37,233 nt of DNA, from the NCBI GenBank assembly GCA_021156325.1, contig JAJNDI010000010.1, positions 1-37,233 on the forward strand, in the 5' to 3' direction. This stretch comes from Gammaproteobacteria bacterium (GTDB taxonomy: Bacteria; Pseudomonadota; Gammaproteobacteria; JAJFKG01). Below, piece after piece: positions 27,377 through 35,900 of the stretch (within the stretch, counting starts at the first letter, position 1; each line of letters starts with the position of its first letter). A program made the position numbers and the translations under genes. The notes below the pieces were generated by a model. That model saw nothing but the letters and a program-made list of their open reading frames with translations. It did not search any database and was not told the origin of the DNA.

Positions 27377-28195
27377 ATGTCAACTTTAATAAGTGCTATC
27401 AATACCCTTTTTGAAAATCGCGCAACCTTGTCAGCTGATTCCATAAAACCTGCTGATAAACGAGCCATTGATGAAGTATTAGCAGGCTTAAATGAAGGAA
27501 AGCTTCGCGTTGCTGAAAAACAAAACGGCGCCTGGATAACCCATGAATGGATTAAAAAAGCAGTTCTCTTGTCTTTTCGGATCCAGGATAATGTTCTATT
27601 AGACGGCGGTTTTTCACCTTTTTTCGATAAAGTCCCTTTAAAGTTTCAGGGGTATAGTGCCAAAGACTTAAAAGAGGCTGGGATCCGTACTGTGCCGCCT
27701 GGCAATGTTCGTTATGGATCGTATATCGCGCCCAATACCGTATTGCTGCCTTCTTTTATCAATATTGGGGCATACGTTGATTCAGGCTGTATGATAGATG
27801 CATGGGCAACAGTGGGTTCTTGCGCGCAAGTCGGAAAGAATGTCCATTTATCCGGGGGAGCCGGTTTAGGCGGGGTATTAGAGCCATTGCAAGCCAATCC
27901 CACGATTATTGAAGATGACTGTTTTATAGGAGCACGATCAGAGATCGTTGAAGGAATGATTATCGAGCGTGGTTCTGTTATCGGTATGGGCGTGTTTTTA
28001 GGTCAAAGTACGCGGATTTATCACCGTGAAACAGGCCAGATAACCTATGGACGTATTCCGGCGGGATCGGTTGTTGTTTCAGGATCTTTGCCTGCAAAAG
28101 ATAATTCACATAGCCTCTATTGTGCAGTCATTGTTAAACAAGTGGATGAAAAAACTCGAAGCAAAACTTCATTGAATGAGTTGCTGAGGCTCTGA
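27377..28195 (+). CDS. dapD: tetrahydrodipicolinate N-succinyltransferase
   Basis: 272 residues (E. coli 274). Transfers succinyl from succinyl-CoA to tetrahydrodipicolinate in lysine/diaminopimelate synthesis. A helical N-terminus is followed by the left-handed beta-helix of hexapeptide repeats; diagnostic segments are '[20 protein letters not shown]', '[20 protein letters not shown]' and '[12 protein letters not shown]'. The Shine-Dalgarno GAGG overlaps the stop region of the RND pump (6-base gap), so it is transcribed, and possibly coupled, with the efflux genes, an unusual partnership. Confidence 0.98.
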   Translation: MSTLISAINTLFENRATLSADSIKPADKRAIDEVLAGLNEGKLRVAEKQNGAWITHEWIKKAVLLSFRIQDNVLLDGGFSPFFDKVPLKFQGYSAKDLKEAGIRTVPPGNVRYGSYIAPNTVLLPSFINIGAYVDSGCMIDAWATVGSCAQVGKNVHLSGGAGLGGVLEPLQANPTIIEDDCFIGARSEIVEGMIIERGSVIGMGVFLGQSTRIYHRETGQITYGRIPAGSVVVSGSLPAKDNSHSLYCAVIVKQVDEKTRSKTSLNELLRL

Positions 28196-28240
28196 ACTTA
28201 TTAAAACACGGATCGTGGACAATTTTGCTTTGCAAACTTT

Positions 28241-28304
28241 CGGGATGACAACTTTCTCGGATGTCCGTCATCCCGGAAACGCCACAGGCGTTATGGGGGA
28301 TCTA
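28241..28304. repeat. dispersed 'GTCATCCCG' hairpin repeat
   Basis: CGGGATGAC (28241-28249) is complementary to GTCATCCCG (28267-28275), followed by an inner hairpin AACGCC-ACA-GGCGTT (28278-28292) and TATGGGGGATCTA. This pattern of GTCATCCC followed by a short GC hairpin and GGGGATC resembles dispersed repeats seen in several gammaproteobacterial and intracellular genomes. It fills the 148-base dapD-dapE gap and may separate their transcripts. Confidence 0.5.
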
Positions 28305-28343
28305 GGTATTTTGCTCAAAATTAATATAATATAGGATATTTCA

Positions 28344-29477
28344 ATGTCTACTGTACTTGATATTGCAAAAGACTTGATCCGATTCCCCTCGGTAACCCCT
28401 CACGACGCCGGCTGTCAGGCTTATATTGCAGCAAAACTGAAATCACTGGGATTTACGATTGAATCGATGTCCTTTGGCGATGTTACTAATCTATGGGCGC
28501 GTTATGGAAATAAAGCCCCTCTCTTGGTATTTGCGGGCCATACAGACGTTGTTCCTGCAGGTGATCTCACTGGTTGGCACAATCCCCCTTTTGAACCCAT
28601 CATACGAGATGGATATCTGTATGGCCGCGGCAGCGCTGATATGAAGGGAAGCATTGCCGCATTTTTAACAGCGTGTACTCCCTTTCTTAAAAAACACCCT
28701 GCCCCTTCCGGTAGCATTGCTTTTTTGCTGACAAGTGATGAAGAAGGCATCGCTATTAATGGTACCGCTAAAGTGATTGAAACCTTATCTCAACGCGGTG
28801 AGAAAATCGATTATTGTCTGGTAGGAGAACCTTCAAGCCAGATGGAGGTGGGTGATACCCTTAAAATTGGCCGCCGGGGTTCGCTAAGCGGGCGTTTAAC
28901 CGTTCACGGTATCCAAGGGCATATTGCTTATCCGCATTTAGCCGATAACCCCATTCACAAAGCCTTAGCAGCTCTTTTAGAATTAAGCCAAATGCAATGG
29001 GATCATGGCAATGTTGATTTTCCCGCAACTACTTTTCAAATTTCCAATATTCAGGCAGGAACCGGGGCAATGAATGTGATCCCGGCAACATTAACGGTAG
29101 ATTTTAATCTTCGTCATTGTCCTGATAGTAAAGCAGATCATTTAAAAGAAGAGATCACCCGTATTTGCAAACGACATTCACTCAAAGCAGAGATTGTTTG
29201 GCAAAAACCCAGTGATCCTTTCTATTCAAAACCGGGCAAATTACGTGAAGTGGTGATTGCAGCTATTGAAAAAATTACACAAAAAACACCTGAATTATCG
29301 ACGAGCGGCGGCACGTCTGATGGACGTTTTATCGCGCCCACAGGTGCTGAAGTCGTTGAATTAGGCCCTTGTAATGCAAGCATTCATCAGATCAATGAAT
29401 GTGTGTCTACTGATGATCTGGAAAAATTGGCGCTTATTTATGAGCAGATTTTAGTGGATTTACTCAAGAATGTTTAG
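28344..29477 (+). CDS. dapE: succinyl-diaminopimelate desuccinylase
   Basis: 377 residues. Di-zinc M20 peptidase that releases succinate from N-succinyl-LL-diaminopimelate. Zinc ligands: H66 (FAGHTDVVP, with the catalytic D68), the bridging D99 (RGSADMKG), and E133/E134 in TSDEEG, where one is the catalytic base. The final His ligand is in 'NASIHQINE' near the C-terminus. 'SGGTSDGRFIAPTGAEVVE' is characteristic of DapE. It is the third pathway gene in the window after dapA and dapD. A strong hairpin lies 6 bases after the stop. Confidence 0.97.
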   Translation: MSTVLDIAKDLIRFPSVTPHDAGCQAYIAAKLKSLGFTIESMSFGDVTNLWARYGNKAPLLVFAGHTDVVPAGDLTGWHNPPFEPIIRDGYLYGRGSADMKGSIAAFLTACTPFLKKHPAPSGSIAFLLTSDEEGIAINGTAKVIETLSQRGEKIDYCLVGEPSSQMEVGDTLKIGRRGSLSGRLTVHGIQGHIAYPHLADNPIHKALAALLELSQMQWDHGNVDFPATTFQISNIQAGTGAMNVIPATLTVDFNLRHCPDSKADHLKEEITRICKRHSLKAEIVWQKPSDPFYSKPGKLREVVIAAIEKITQKTPELSTSGGTSDGRFIAPTGAEVVELGPCNASIHQINECVSTDDLEKLALIYEQILVDLLKNV

Positions 29478-29482
29478 CCTTC

Positions 29483-29515
29483 TCACCCCTCTGCGTTAGC
29501 AACGCAGAGGGGTGA
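29483..29515. terminator. perfect 15-bp hairpin between convergent genes
   Basis: TCACCCCTCTGCGTT (29483-29497) and its exact complement (29501-29515) with loop AGC form a very stable stem between dapE (plus) and the Ala-rich membrane protein gene (minus). No T-run follows on either strand, so it may be a U-less bidirectional terminator, an RNA-stabilising 3' hairpin or a copy of a dispersed repeat. Confidence 0.5.
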
Positions 29516-29542
29516 AGCAGACAGTAAGAGATGAACAGGTCT

Positions 29543-30457
29543 TTAGGCTGAGACCAATCCCGTTGTCTCTACAGGCCCTGCTGCCGCGGCGGGTTCTGAA
29601 AGAATCATGTTTCTTGCAGTTTCTGCAGCATTCCTGGCATTTGCAATTTGTCGACTAAATGCTCCGTACATATTATTGATAGAGGCGGGCTTATTTTCTC
29701 CTTGACAAGGCCTCTCAACCTTCTGAACATGTTGATTAAAATGATTGCTGACTTTGGTTGACCCGGTGGCTGTACCCACCATTGGAGCAGCCACGGCTCT
29801 CCCAAGCACTGCACCTACAGCGTATCCCGCTCCTAATGCAAAGATTCCTCCTATTAAAACTTCAGGCATAAAGCAAACTGTCAGTGCCACCAAAGCGGCG
29901 GCAGCAGGAGGCATCACAGCCCAAAGCGCCATTATTCCCACAACTACACCAAAACCTACTGCAGCAGCTGCCGCTGCGCCGACTACATGCATCGCTCCTT
30001 CGGTAATGTAACAATAATTTCCTTCCGTCTTCTCCACTGCTTTATTTTTGTAAGCGCGATTAATGGTGTTAGTCACTTTACCAAAGGGTTTCTTCCAGGT
30101 CCCTGGCTCTGATGGGTTATCATTCACTGCTTTAACAGCTGCATCAACCACTTCTAAAATATTTTTTTTATCGTACTCGTTAATTTCCTCTGCTTTAACA
30201 GCTGCTTCTAAAGCATTTTTGAAGTTCGATCTTACCGCAAGCAACATATCTTCTATATTATCCCCTTCATTAGCGGATATATTCAGGCTTGGACTGTTTT
30301 CACTGCAGGTGGGTGTTTCCAGCATCATCTCTAACGGAGGAGCTGATGGTGATGGCTGAATAGCGATTTGATTTTCTGGCTTCTTATTTTCCTCTTTCTT
30401 CTTTTTAACTGAAGTAAGTGAAGTTCTTGGAGCGTATGAATAAGATTTTACTGGCAT
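29543..30457 (-). CDS. hypothetical Ala/Gly-rich membrane protein (candidate effector)
   Basis: 304 residues; no family recognised. Residues 1-60 are polar, with a Lys-rich patch (KKKKEENKK) and PSPSAPPLE, which contains PSAP, the short motif used by host ESCRT-binding proteins. Residues ~68-125 are helical and charged. Residues ~150-230 are an Ala/Gly/Val-rich hydrophobic block (VGAAAAAAVGFGVVVGIMAL, then PPAAAALVALTVCF and further), consistent with three or four close-packed membrane helices or a hairpin. The remaining tail is polar and ends AAAAGPVETTGLVSA. No N-terminal signal peptide, as expected for a type IV effector or an integral protein. The start is supported by AAAGGG 6 bases upstream. 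Function unknown; the effector idea is inference from layout only. Confidence 0.6.
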   Translation of the reverse strand: MPVKSYSYAPRTSLTSVKKKKEENKKPENQIAIQPSPSAPPLEMMLETPTCSENSPSLNISANEGDNIEDMLLAVRSNFKNALEAAVKAEEINEYDKKNILEVVDAAVKAVNDNPSEPGTWKKPFGKVTNTINRAYKNKAVEKTEGNYCYITEGAMHVVGAAAAAAVGFGVVVGIMALWAVMPPAAAALVALTVCFMPEVLIGGIFALGAGYAVGAVLGRAVAAPMVGTATGSTKVSNHFNQHVQKVERPCQGENKPASINNMYGAFSRQIANARNAAETARNMILSEPAAAAGPVETTGLVSA

Positions 30458-30637
30458 AATGTACCCTTTGTTTCTCTGTGGTTAAAATAAAAGTTGACCT
30501 TAGGTCAACTTTCACAACAAGAGTGTATCAGGAGCGGGGCATATTTAATGTCATAATTTTGTAAGTTTATGTAAGGATCGTGTAAATTCCCTCCAGTGCT
30601 TGTTTAAAGGGATAAAAAGCAATACAGCTGAAACTTG

Positions 30638-31094
30638 CTATTGAATTTGACAACCCAAACCAAAGGAGCAGCATTTTCTGTCATCTGTCACTTTTTCAAC
30701 TGTTATCTCACCAACATCCTTAAAAAACAAAGGGGGATTCTCTCCTTTTGGAGTTGAGGGATTTTGTGGTTGAGAGATAGAGGTTTTTTTTAAAAGAATA
30801 CGCCATTCATTGTTATTTAATGCTTTTATTTCATATTTTTTTCTAAATTCTTGAGAACTTAAAAATGATGGTGAATAGAATATTACCCTATCATCAATTG
30901 TTATAGTTTTTGCCCGGAGAATTTTCAGGAAAGTCTTGAAAAGAAAGTGAGCTATTACGAGTTATCCTATATTTTTCTGTGATTAGAAAGCCTTTATTGT
31001 TAAGTTCTTCTTTAATTTTATCGCCTAATTCTGAAATATCAGCGATTATATTCAGTTCTTCATTAGAAAAATAAGCATCAAATTTAATTTTCAT
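30638..31094 (-). pseudogene. frameshifted hypothetical gene next to glnA
   Basis: The first frame (31094-30894, 66 codons) has a good start (AAGGA 8 bases before ATG) and reads MKIKFDAYFSNEELNIIADI... to a stop after 'ENSPGKNYNN'. The next frame continues at once as TITIDDRVIFYSPSFLSS and runs, without a stop, through 'EWRILLKKTSISQPQNP' and 'FFKDVGEITVEKVTDD' to CCSFGLGCQIQ and TAG at 30640-30638. Removing one A from the A5 run in GGGCAAAAAC (about 30907-30911) joins them as SPGKTITIDD, giving about 151 residues. No family recognised; four Cys near the C-terminus. Real decay, slippage or a sequence error are all possible. Confidence 0.65.
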
Positions 31095-31141
31095 TATTGT
31101 TTCCTTATGGGGTTTTACTTAGAAAAAATTTAAAATGGAAT

Positions 31142-31174
31142 GATAAACATCTCTTCTTAAAGAGAAAGTTTATC
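31142..31174 (-). terminator. hairpin downstream of glnA
   Basis: Two nested stems: GATAAAC/GTTTATC (31142-31148 and 31168-31174) outside and TCTCTT/AAGAGA (31150-31155 and 31160-31165) inside. It lies 28 bases after the glnA stop on the minus strand and is followed by an AT-rich stretch (ATTTTAAATTTTTT), consistent with a weak intrinsic terminator between glnA and the frameshifted gene. Confidence 0.45.
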
Positions 31175-31201
31175 CTGGTTCAAAGATAAATAATGAACTT
31201 G

Positions 31202-32608
31202 TTAAGAACTGTAATACATATCAAACTCTGCTGGATGCGTGGTCATGCGGATCCGGTCAGCTTCTTTACGTTTAAGATTGATATAGGCATCAATAACATC
31301 GTTAGTGAAAACCCCGCCTTTCAATAGAAAAGCGCGATCCAGATCTAACACATCTAATGCTTCATCGAGTGAAGCAGCTACGGTAGGAATGGCTTTGAGT
31401 TCTTCTAGTGGTAATGAATACAAATCTTTATCTCGTGGCGTGCCGGGATGTATTTTTTTCTCTATGCCATCCAGCCCTGCCATCAGCATGGCTGCAAAAG
31501 CAAGATAAGGGTTTGCAGCAGCATCCGGGAAACGCAATTCAATGCGGCGCCCTTTGGGATTTGCCACATAAGGAATACGTACCGAAGCTGAACGGTTACA
31601 CGCAGAATATGCTAATAATACTGGTGCTTCATAACCCGGTACCAACCGTTTATAACTGTTCGTTGTCGGATTGGTAAAAGCATTTAAAGCTTTGGCATGA
31701 TGCATTAAGCCGCCGATATAATATAAAGCTTGTTCTGATAAGCCCGCATACTCATTGCCTGAAAAGATATTTTTGCCATCTTTCGAAAGCGATTGATGAC
31801 AATGCATTCCTGAGCCGTTATCTCCGACTAATGGTTTTGGCATAAACGTCACCGTTTTGCCATATTGATAAGCGACATTGCGGATAACATATTTCATCAA
31901 TTGCACTTCATCAGCTTTTTTAAGCAAAGAGTTAAAACGGGTTGAAATTTCATTTTGCCCAGCGGTAGCGACTTCATGATGATGAACTTCAACAGTAAGC
32001 CCCATTTGTTCCAATATCAAACACATTTCAGATCGTAAATCCTGATAAGCATCCACGGGCGGTAAAGGCAAGTAACCGCCTTTAATATGGGGACGATGCC
32101 CTAGATTGCCGTCAGGCACAGCGAGCTTTCCATTCCAATGGGCTTCTTCTGAATCGATTGAATAAAAAGCACCCTGCATTTGTACATCCCAGCGTACATC
32201 ATTAAAGATGAAAAATTCAGGTTCGGGTCCAAAATAGGCGGTATCAGCAATCCCGGTTTGAGCGAGATAAGCCTCTGCCCGTTTGGCAATTCCACGCGGA
32301 TCCCGCTCATAACCCAGCAGGCTGTTGGGTTCCAGCACATCGCAACGCAGGATAAGCGTATTTTCCTGATAGAAAGGGTCTATGGCAGCAGTACTGAGAT
32401 CGGGTTTTAAAATCATGTCAGAAGCGTCGATGGTCTTCCAACCTTCGATAGAGGAGCCGTCGAACATTTTGCCTTCTTCCAAAAAAGTTTTGTCTGCAAA
32501 GGCAGCGGGAATGGAAAGATGTCGGTCATGGCCTTTGGTATCCGTGAATCGTAAGTCAATGAATTTGATGTCATGTTTCTGAATTAATGCTGAAATATGG
32601 CTTGACAT
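31202..32608 (-). CDS. glnA: glutamine synthetase type I
   Basis: 468 residues from ATG at 32608 (GGGGAGG 3-4 bases upstream); the frame extends to 32659, but the family starts at this Met (E. coli 469). Makes glutamine from glutamate, ammonia and ATP as a dodecamer. Landmarks: [10 protein letters not shown] (the Asp-50 loop), '[10 protein letters not shown]', '[11 protein letters not shown]', '[10 protein letters not shown]' and the adenylylation site Tyr in '[10 protein letters not shown]', so it is of the GS-I-beta type regulated by adenylylation. No glnL/glnG two-component genes follow, unlike in enterics. Hairpin downstream at 31142-31174. Confidence 0.98.
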   Translation of the reverse strand: MSSHISALIQKHDIKFIDLRFTDTKGHDRHLSIPAAFADKTFLEEGKMFDGSSIEGWKTIDASDMILKPDLSTAAIDPFYQENTLILRCDVLEPNSLLGYERDPRGIAKRAEAYLAQTGIADTAYFGPEPEFFIFNDVRWDVQMQGAFYSIDSEEAHWNGKLAVPDGNLGHRPHIKGGYLPLPPVDAYQDLRSEMCLILEQMGLTVEVHHHEVATAGQNEISTRFNSLLKKADEVQLMKYVIRNVAYQYGKTVTFMPKPLVGDNGSGMHCHQSLSKDGKNIFSGNEYAGLSEQALYYIGGLMHHAKALNAFTNPTTNSYKRLVPGYEAPVLLAYSACNRSASVRIPYVANPKGRRIELRFPDAAANPYLAFAAMLMAGLDGIEKKIHPGTPRDKDLYSLPLEELKAIPTVAASLDEALDVLDLDRAFLLKGGVFTNDVIDAYINLKRKEADRIRMTTHPAEFDMYYSS

Positions 32609-33015
32609 GATCCTCCCCTTTTTATGGATAAAAGCCGCTTTGAATGTGAGCCCTATCATCGCATTTTCAAGGCAAAAGGATCAAGGAAAATCAGCAGTTT
32701 AATTTGATGGGGAATGACCTGTTTTTGGGATTATTCAAACTGGCTTGCCAGCCGAACCTGTAGCGAAGCCTGGCGGAGAGAGAGTCCTTTAAATACAATA
32801 AATACTACCTTGATTGTGTAGTAATTTTTTTAAAATCCAAAAGGTAGTTACCCCTAACATTACCCCTAGACTGTAGCACAACATGGGCTTGCGTGGAACG
32901 ATCCTATTTTGTTTGATGCATTTTTTAGAGAAAATATACTAGCCTTTACTTTTTTTTTGTACTGACCATATTATATTGATATTTTAACTTTCTACATTTA
33001 TAAGGAGTAAGCATT
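32609..33015. promoter_or_regulatory. gene-free divergent control region of glnA and the ankyrin gene
   Basis: 407 bases with no gene. Toward glnA I see no clear sigma-54 (GG-N10-GC) or NtrC site. Toward the ankyrin gene a sigma-70-like pair is visible: TTGTAC (32957-32962) and TATTTT (32980-32985), spaced by 17. A ribosome site AAGGAG (33002-33007) then lies 8 bases before a TTG start. A small CTGGC-TTGC-CAG hairpin occurs near 32740. The rest is AT-rich without a recognised pattern. Confidence 0.4.
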
Positions 33016-33612
33016 TTGAATTCAAATGAGAAATTGATTGAAGGTGTTCGGAATAGTCACTTACCTCAAGTACAGGAAGCACTAGCAGAAGGTGCTGATG
33101 TTAATACGATAGATAAGGATGGCAATTCTCCGCTGCATTGGGCTGTCAGGGGATTTAAAAAGATAACACGTGCTTTGATTAACGCTGGCGCCAATGTCAA
33201 TCAAGCAGATAATGATGGCAAAGTTCCGCTGGATTATGCAGTCAGGATGGGTTATGAAGCCATGGTACGTATTTTGATTAATGCTGGTGCTAATGTTAAC
33301 CAAGGAGATAACAATGGCAAGTTTCCGCTGCATTGGGCTGCCGCAGCTTATCAAAGCAGAATAGCCCGTATTTTGGTTGAGGCTGGCGCTGATGTTAGTC
33401 GCAAAGATAAAGATGGCAATACCCCTTTGAATGCAGCTCAAGAGGGAATGCGCAAGCTGTTAATCACTAGTGCCAAAGTACGAGGTATGTGGAGTTTATG
33501 GGAGCTTGAGCAACCAGACTATACTAGCTATCTTCAATGGTTACCGCGAGAAGTGTTGGACGATCAGATAGCATTAGGTGTAACGAAGGAATCTAAAACA
33601 ATGGAATTTTAA
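33016..33612 (+). CDS. ankyrin-repeat protein
   Basis: 198 residues starting with TTG; the choice is supported by AAGGAG 8 bases upstream and by the absence of a better ATG before the first repeat. About four ankyrin repeats cover residues ~1-160; clear units are DGNSPLHWAV...ALINAGANVNQ, DGKVPLDYAV...ILINAGANVNQ, NGKFPLHWAA...ILVEAGADVSR and DGNTPLNAA. Ankyrin repeats are protein-binding scaffolds; in intracellular bacteria many such proteins are secreted into the host, but short ones are also cytosolic, so this is not shown here. The C-terminal ~40 residues (MWSLWELEQPDYTSYLQWL) are outside the repeats. The coding strand is similar in composition to the neighbouring accessory genes. Confidence 0.9.
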   Translation: MNSNEKLIEGVRNSHLPQVQEALAEGADVNTIDKDGNSPLHWAVRGFKKITRALINAGANVNQADNDGKVPLDYAVRMGYEAMVRILINAGANVNQGDNNGKFPLHWAAAAYQSRIARILVEAGADVSRKDKDGNTPLNAAQEGMRKLLITSAKVRGMWSLWELEQPDYTSYLQWLPREVLDDQIALGVTKESKTMEF

Positions 33613-33797
33613 TAACTCGCCACTTGATTACCTCTTATTATTTTTAATAGTTGTTCAGTCTCACCAGTGCTTCGTTTGGGCTTTAAATCGTTACTGCTGC
33701 TTATTTTTGTTTAATTTTTGCTCAATCTTATGGGCATGGTGGAAAATTGTGGTATATTTATGGTACAAATGTGGAATTCTTAATTTAAGAGGTTTAT

Positions 33798-34241
33798 ATG
33801 TCACAACCTTCACTTTTTAGAACCTCTCCTTCACAGGATTACTTTCATCTTTTCAATGATAAGGCATTTGTTGATGGAGAGAAAACGGTAAAATTGTTGA
33901 AGTATAAAAAAGAAGATGTGGCAGCAGCAACTAGTGTCCCTCTTTCTTCTGTTCGATATGATGAGAAAAAAATGCCAGCTGAACTCAGGGAACGCCTGAC
34001 TGAGTGGGCTGTTGCATTAAATTTAGTCGCCGATTTTTTTCAGGATGAAAAGAAAACGATTATTTGGTTTTCTATGCCCAATCCCCTGCTTGGCGGCATG
34101 TCTCCGAGGGATATGATACGAGTTGGGCGGTTTAAAAAATTGCTTAATTTTATTCAATCTGCCTTAGATGAAAATCAACGGGAAAATGTAGATGGAAAAA
34201 CATCAGGGCAGAAGAAAAAAGCCCAGAAAAAAAACGTATAA
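33798..34241 (+). CDS. MbcA/ParS/Xre-type antitoxin of a RES toxin-antitoxin pair
   Basis: 147 residues. An Xre-like helix-turn-helix region lies at ~35-75 (KKEDVAAATSVPLSSVRYDE) and the toxin-binding domain (formerly DUF2384) at ~80-122, with the typical WFSMPNPLLGGMSPRDM pattern. The C-terminal tail is Lys/Gln-rich (GQKKKAQKK). It should neutralise the RES toxin encoded next and repress the pair's promoter. AGAGG lies about 7 bases before the ATG; direct TGGTA repeats upstream (33752-33768 area) could be operator elements. The 3' end overlaps the toxin gene by 50 bases in another frame. Confidence 0.9.
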   Translation: MSQPSLFRTSPSQDYFHLFNDKAFVDGEKTVKLLKYKKEDVAAATSVPLSSVRYDEKKMPAELRERLTEWAVALNLVADFFQDEKKTIIWFSMPNPLLGGMSPRDMIRVGRFKKLLNFIQSALDENQRENVDGKTSGQKKKAQKKNV

Positions 34242-35145
34242 ATCTTCCGTACAACCAATACAATACTTACTGGAGTCAGGTACGCTTGCAAATATGCGCG
34301 CGGCTAAGCGAGTAACTGCTGCGATTCTGAAGTACCAGTGGGACTTTTATTCTGAATTGGCCTATCAAAGAAATAATATTGCCGATCAAATTTCTCATTC
34401 CTTGAATGTCCCTTGCAGGTCATATGCATTTAGCCAATGGCAGAGAGCGGTAAAATTTAAATACAGCTTGCATCCTTTATCGACAGTAGGCAGCCTTACC
34501 TATATTGGCGGGCGATTTAATATGGGGGTTGATATTAATACCCAAATCCCTATTTTTCCTGGCTTATATTTAGCACAGGATAAGGATACCGCATTACAAG
34601 AACATCTTGGGCAAGAGACTATACCAAGCAACTCAAAACTAACCGCAAGGGAGTTAGCATTGAGTAACCCCACATCGGAAACAATTGTTTCAGTCAGCGG
34701 CAAATTAGACAAAGTTTTTGATTTAACCAATCCTGAAAATCTACAACTATTTGTAGATCTCATCAAAACATTTAAGCTATCCACTGATCTAAAAAGAAGA
34801 GCAAAAGAGCTTCGCCTAGAGATTCCTCGTATTGCTGAGAAAGTAGATGAACTACACAAAACTTTATTGCATCCGGATTGGAGGCAACTACCAGTAGGAT
34901 ATGACATCCCTTCTAATTCGCAGATATTTGGCCATTTAATTTATTCTGCTGGTATTGAAGGTATACTTTACCCTTCTAAATTTACAAAAAAACCTTGTTT
35001 GATTGTGTTTTCGCGAAATTTTATTGAGACTGATTCGTATGTTGTTTTAGATGACGATGCACCGCATGAAACAGTCCCACGCAGGATTGACTCAAAAAAT
35101 TGGCGTATAACAGAAATGGATATTAAAGAAATTACAAGAAGCTGA
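34192..35145 (+). CDS. RES-domain toxin (NAD-consuming)
   Basis: 317 residues. RES toxins deplete cellular NAD+ by phosphorolysis or hydrolysis. Conserved positions are visible: R108 in YIGGRFNMG, Y126 in FPGLYLAQD, E137 in TALQEH and S262 in ILYPSKF. The domain ends with 'KKPCLIVFSRNF' (266-277). It is longer than many RES toxins (~150-230) because of an N-terminal helical part and an insert of about 70 residues (170-240). It begins inside the antitoxin gene without a strong ribosome site, so its translation probably depends on the antitoxin being read. It is fully intact, so the pair is likely functional. Confidence 0.88.
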   Translation: MEKHQGRRKKPRKKTYKSSVQPIQYLLESGTLANMRAAKRVTAAILKYQWDFYSELAYQRNNIADQISHSLNVPCRSYAFSQWQRAVKFKYSLHPLSTVGSLTYIGGRFNMGVDINTQIPIFPGLYLAQDKDTALQEHLGQETIPSNSKLTARELALSNPTSETIVSVSGKLDKVFDLTNPENLQLFVDLIKTFKLSTDLKRRAKELRLEIPRIAEKVDELHKTLLHPDWRQLPVGYDIPSNSQIFGHLIYSAGIEGILYPSKFTKKPCLIVFSRNFIETDSYVVLDDDAPHETVPRRIDSKNWRITEMDIKEITRS

Positions 35146-35211
35146 TTACAGAATGAATTTGCATTATTTTATAGATTTTTTTAAATCAGGACATAAAAAA
35201 GAGAAATAGTT

Positions 35212-35382
35212 ATGAAAAATATAAATATGCTTTACAACCAGCTTATTTGTGAGGACGGGCGGCCTGCTCATATGCATATCCCTAATGAAGAAACCGAGCG
35301 GATAATGAAAGAAACAGATCAAGCTGTCGGTATTACTACTTACGCTAATACAGATGAGATGTACAAAGATTTAGGAATTTAA
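35212..35382 (+). CDS. short RelB/DinJ-like antitoxin, no toxin beside it
   Basis: 56 residues. 'HIPNEETERIMKETDQ' followed by 'YANTDEMYKDLGI' matches the end of RelB/DinJ antitoxins (IPNxET...a...S.DE.f.DLGI), the part that wraps the toxin. The usual N-terminal ribbon-helix-helix DNA-binding half (about 30 residues) is missing, so it is either a truncated remnant or a toxin-binding-only form. The start has an AAGAGA-type site about 8 bases upstream. No RelE/YafQ-like gene follows; the next 57 bases are empty and then a gene on the other strand begins. It lies 66 bases after the RES toxin. Confidence 0.5.
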   Translation: MKNINMLYNQLICEDGRPAHMHIPNEETERIMKETDQAVGITTYANTDEMYKDLGI

Positions 35383-35439
35383 CACTGACTCTTAAGTACA
35401 GCTCGGATTTAAAATGTTCAATTAATCTCTATTTTAGCC

Positions 35440-35640
35440 TCATTCAACACGATGGCACATGAGCCATTGATCTAAGTCTTTGCGCATATACCGAACAGTA
35501 CGACCGATCTTGATATAAGGTAGTCCTGGTGTCGATTTTTGTCTCGCAGAATACATCCGATCTTGTCGCAAGAAGGATCGACTCATACCAATGTAATGAG
35601 CAGCTTCCTTTTCATTCAAACAAACTTTTTCCATGTTCAT
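35440..35640 (-). CDS. AlpA-like excisionase/regulator
   Basis: 66 residues from ATG at 35640 (GAGG 8 bases upstream; the open frame reaches 35721 but lacks a ribosome site). A winged MerR-type helix-turn-helix of the AlpA/excisionase kind: LNEKEAAHYIGMSRSFLRQD is the recognition region, followed by 'LPYIKIGRTVRYMRKDLDQW', the wing and end typical of this family. Such proteins help excision of, or activate, P4-type integrative elements; an integrase of that type lies 1.4 kb away on the same strand. Target sites are unknown. Confidence 0.85.
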   Translation of the reverse strand: MNMEKVCLNEKEAAHYIGMSRSFLRQDRMYSARQKSTPGLPYIKIGRTVRYMRKDLDQWLMCHRVE

Positions 35641-35900
35641 ATTAATTACCTCTTTAAATTTATGACTATTGAACAATAGATCATAGCCGCTGATGGGTAA
35701 AAATAGTGTGCATAAGTGCATAACCTGCGAACCATTTTTTAATCAAACTATCTGATCATTTAATACAACTGCTGTTAAATAAATGTACAGAGGCTAGATC
35801 GCTCTATCCAATGGTATTTACCTCTTCTAGGGCGGCGGCCTGGCAGCACTTGCCAGCGGTTTGCAGATTAACATCGCTATTTCCTTGCAATCAGGGAAAA

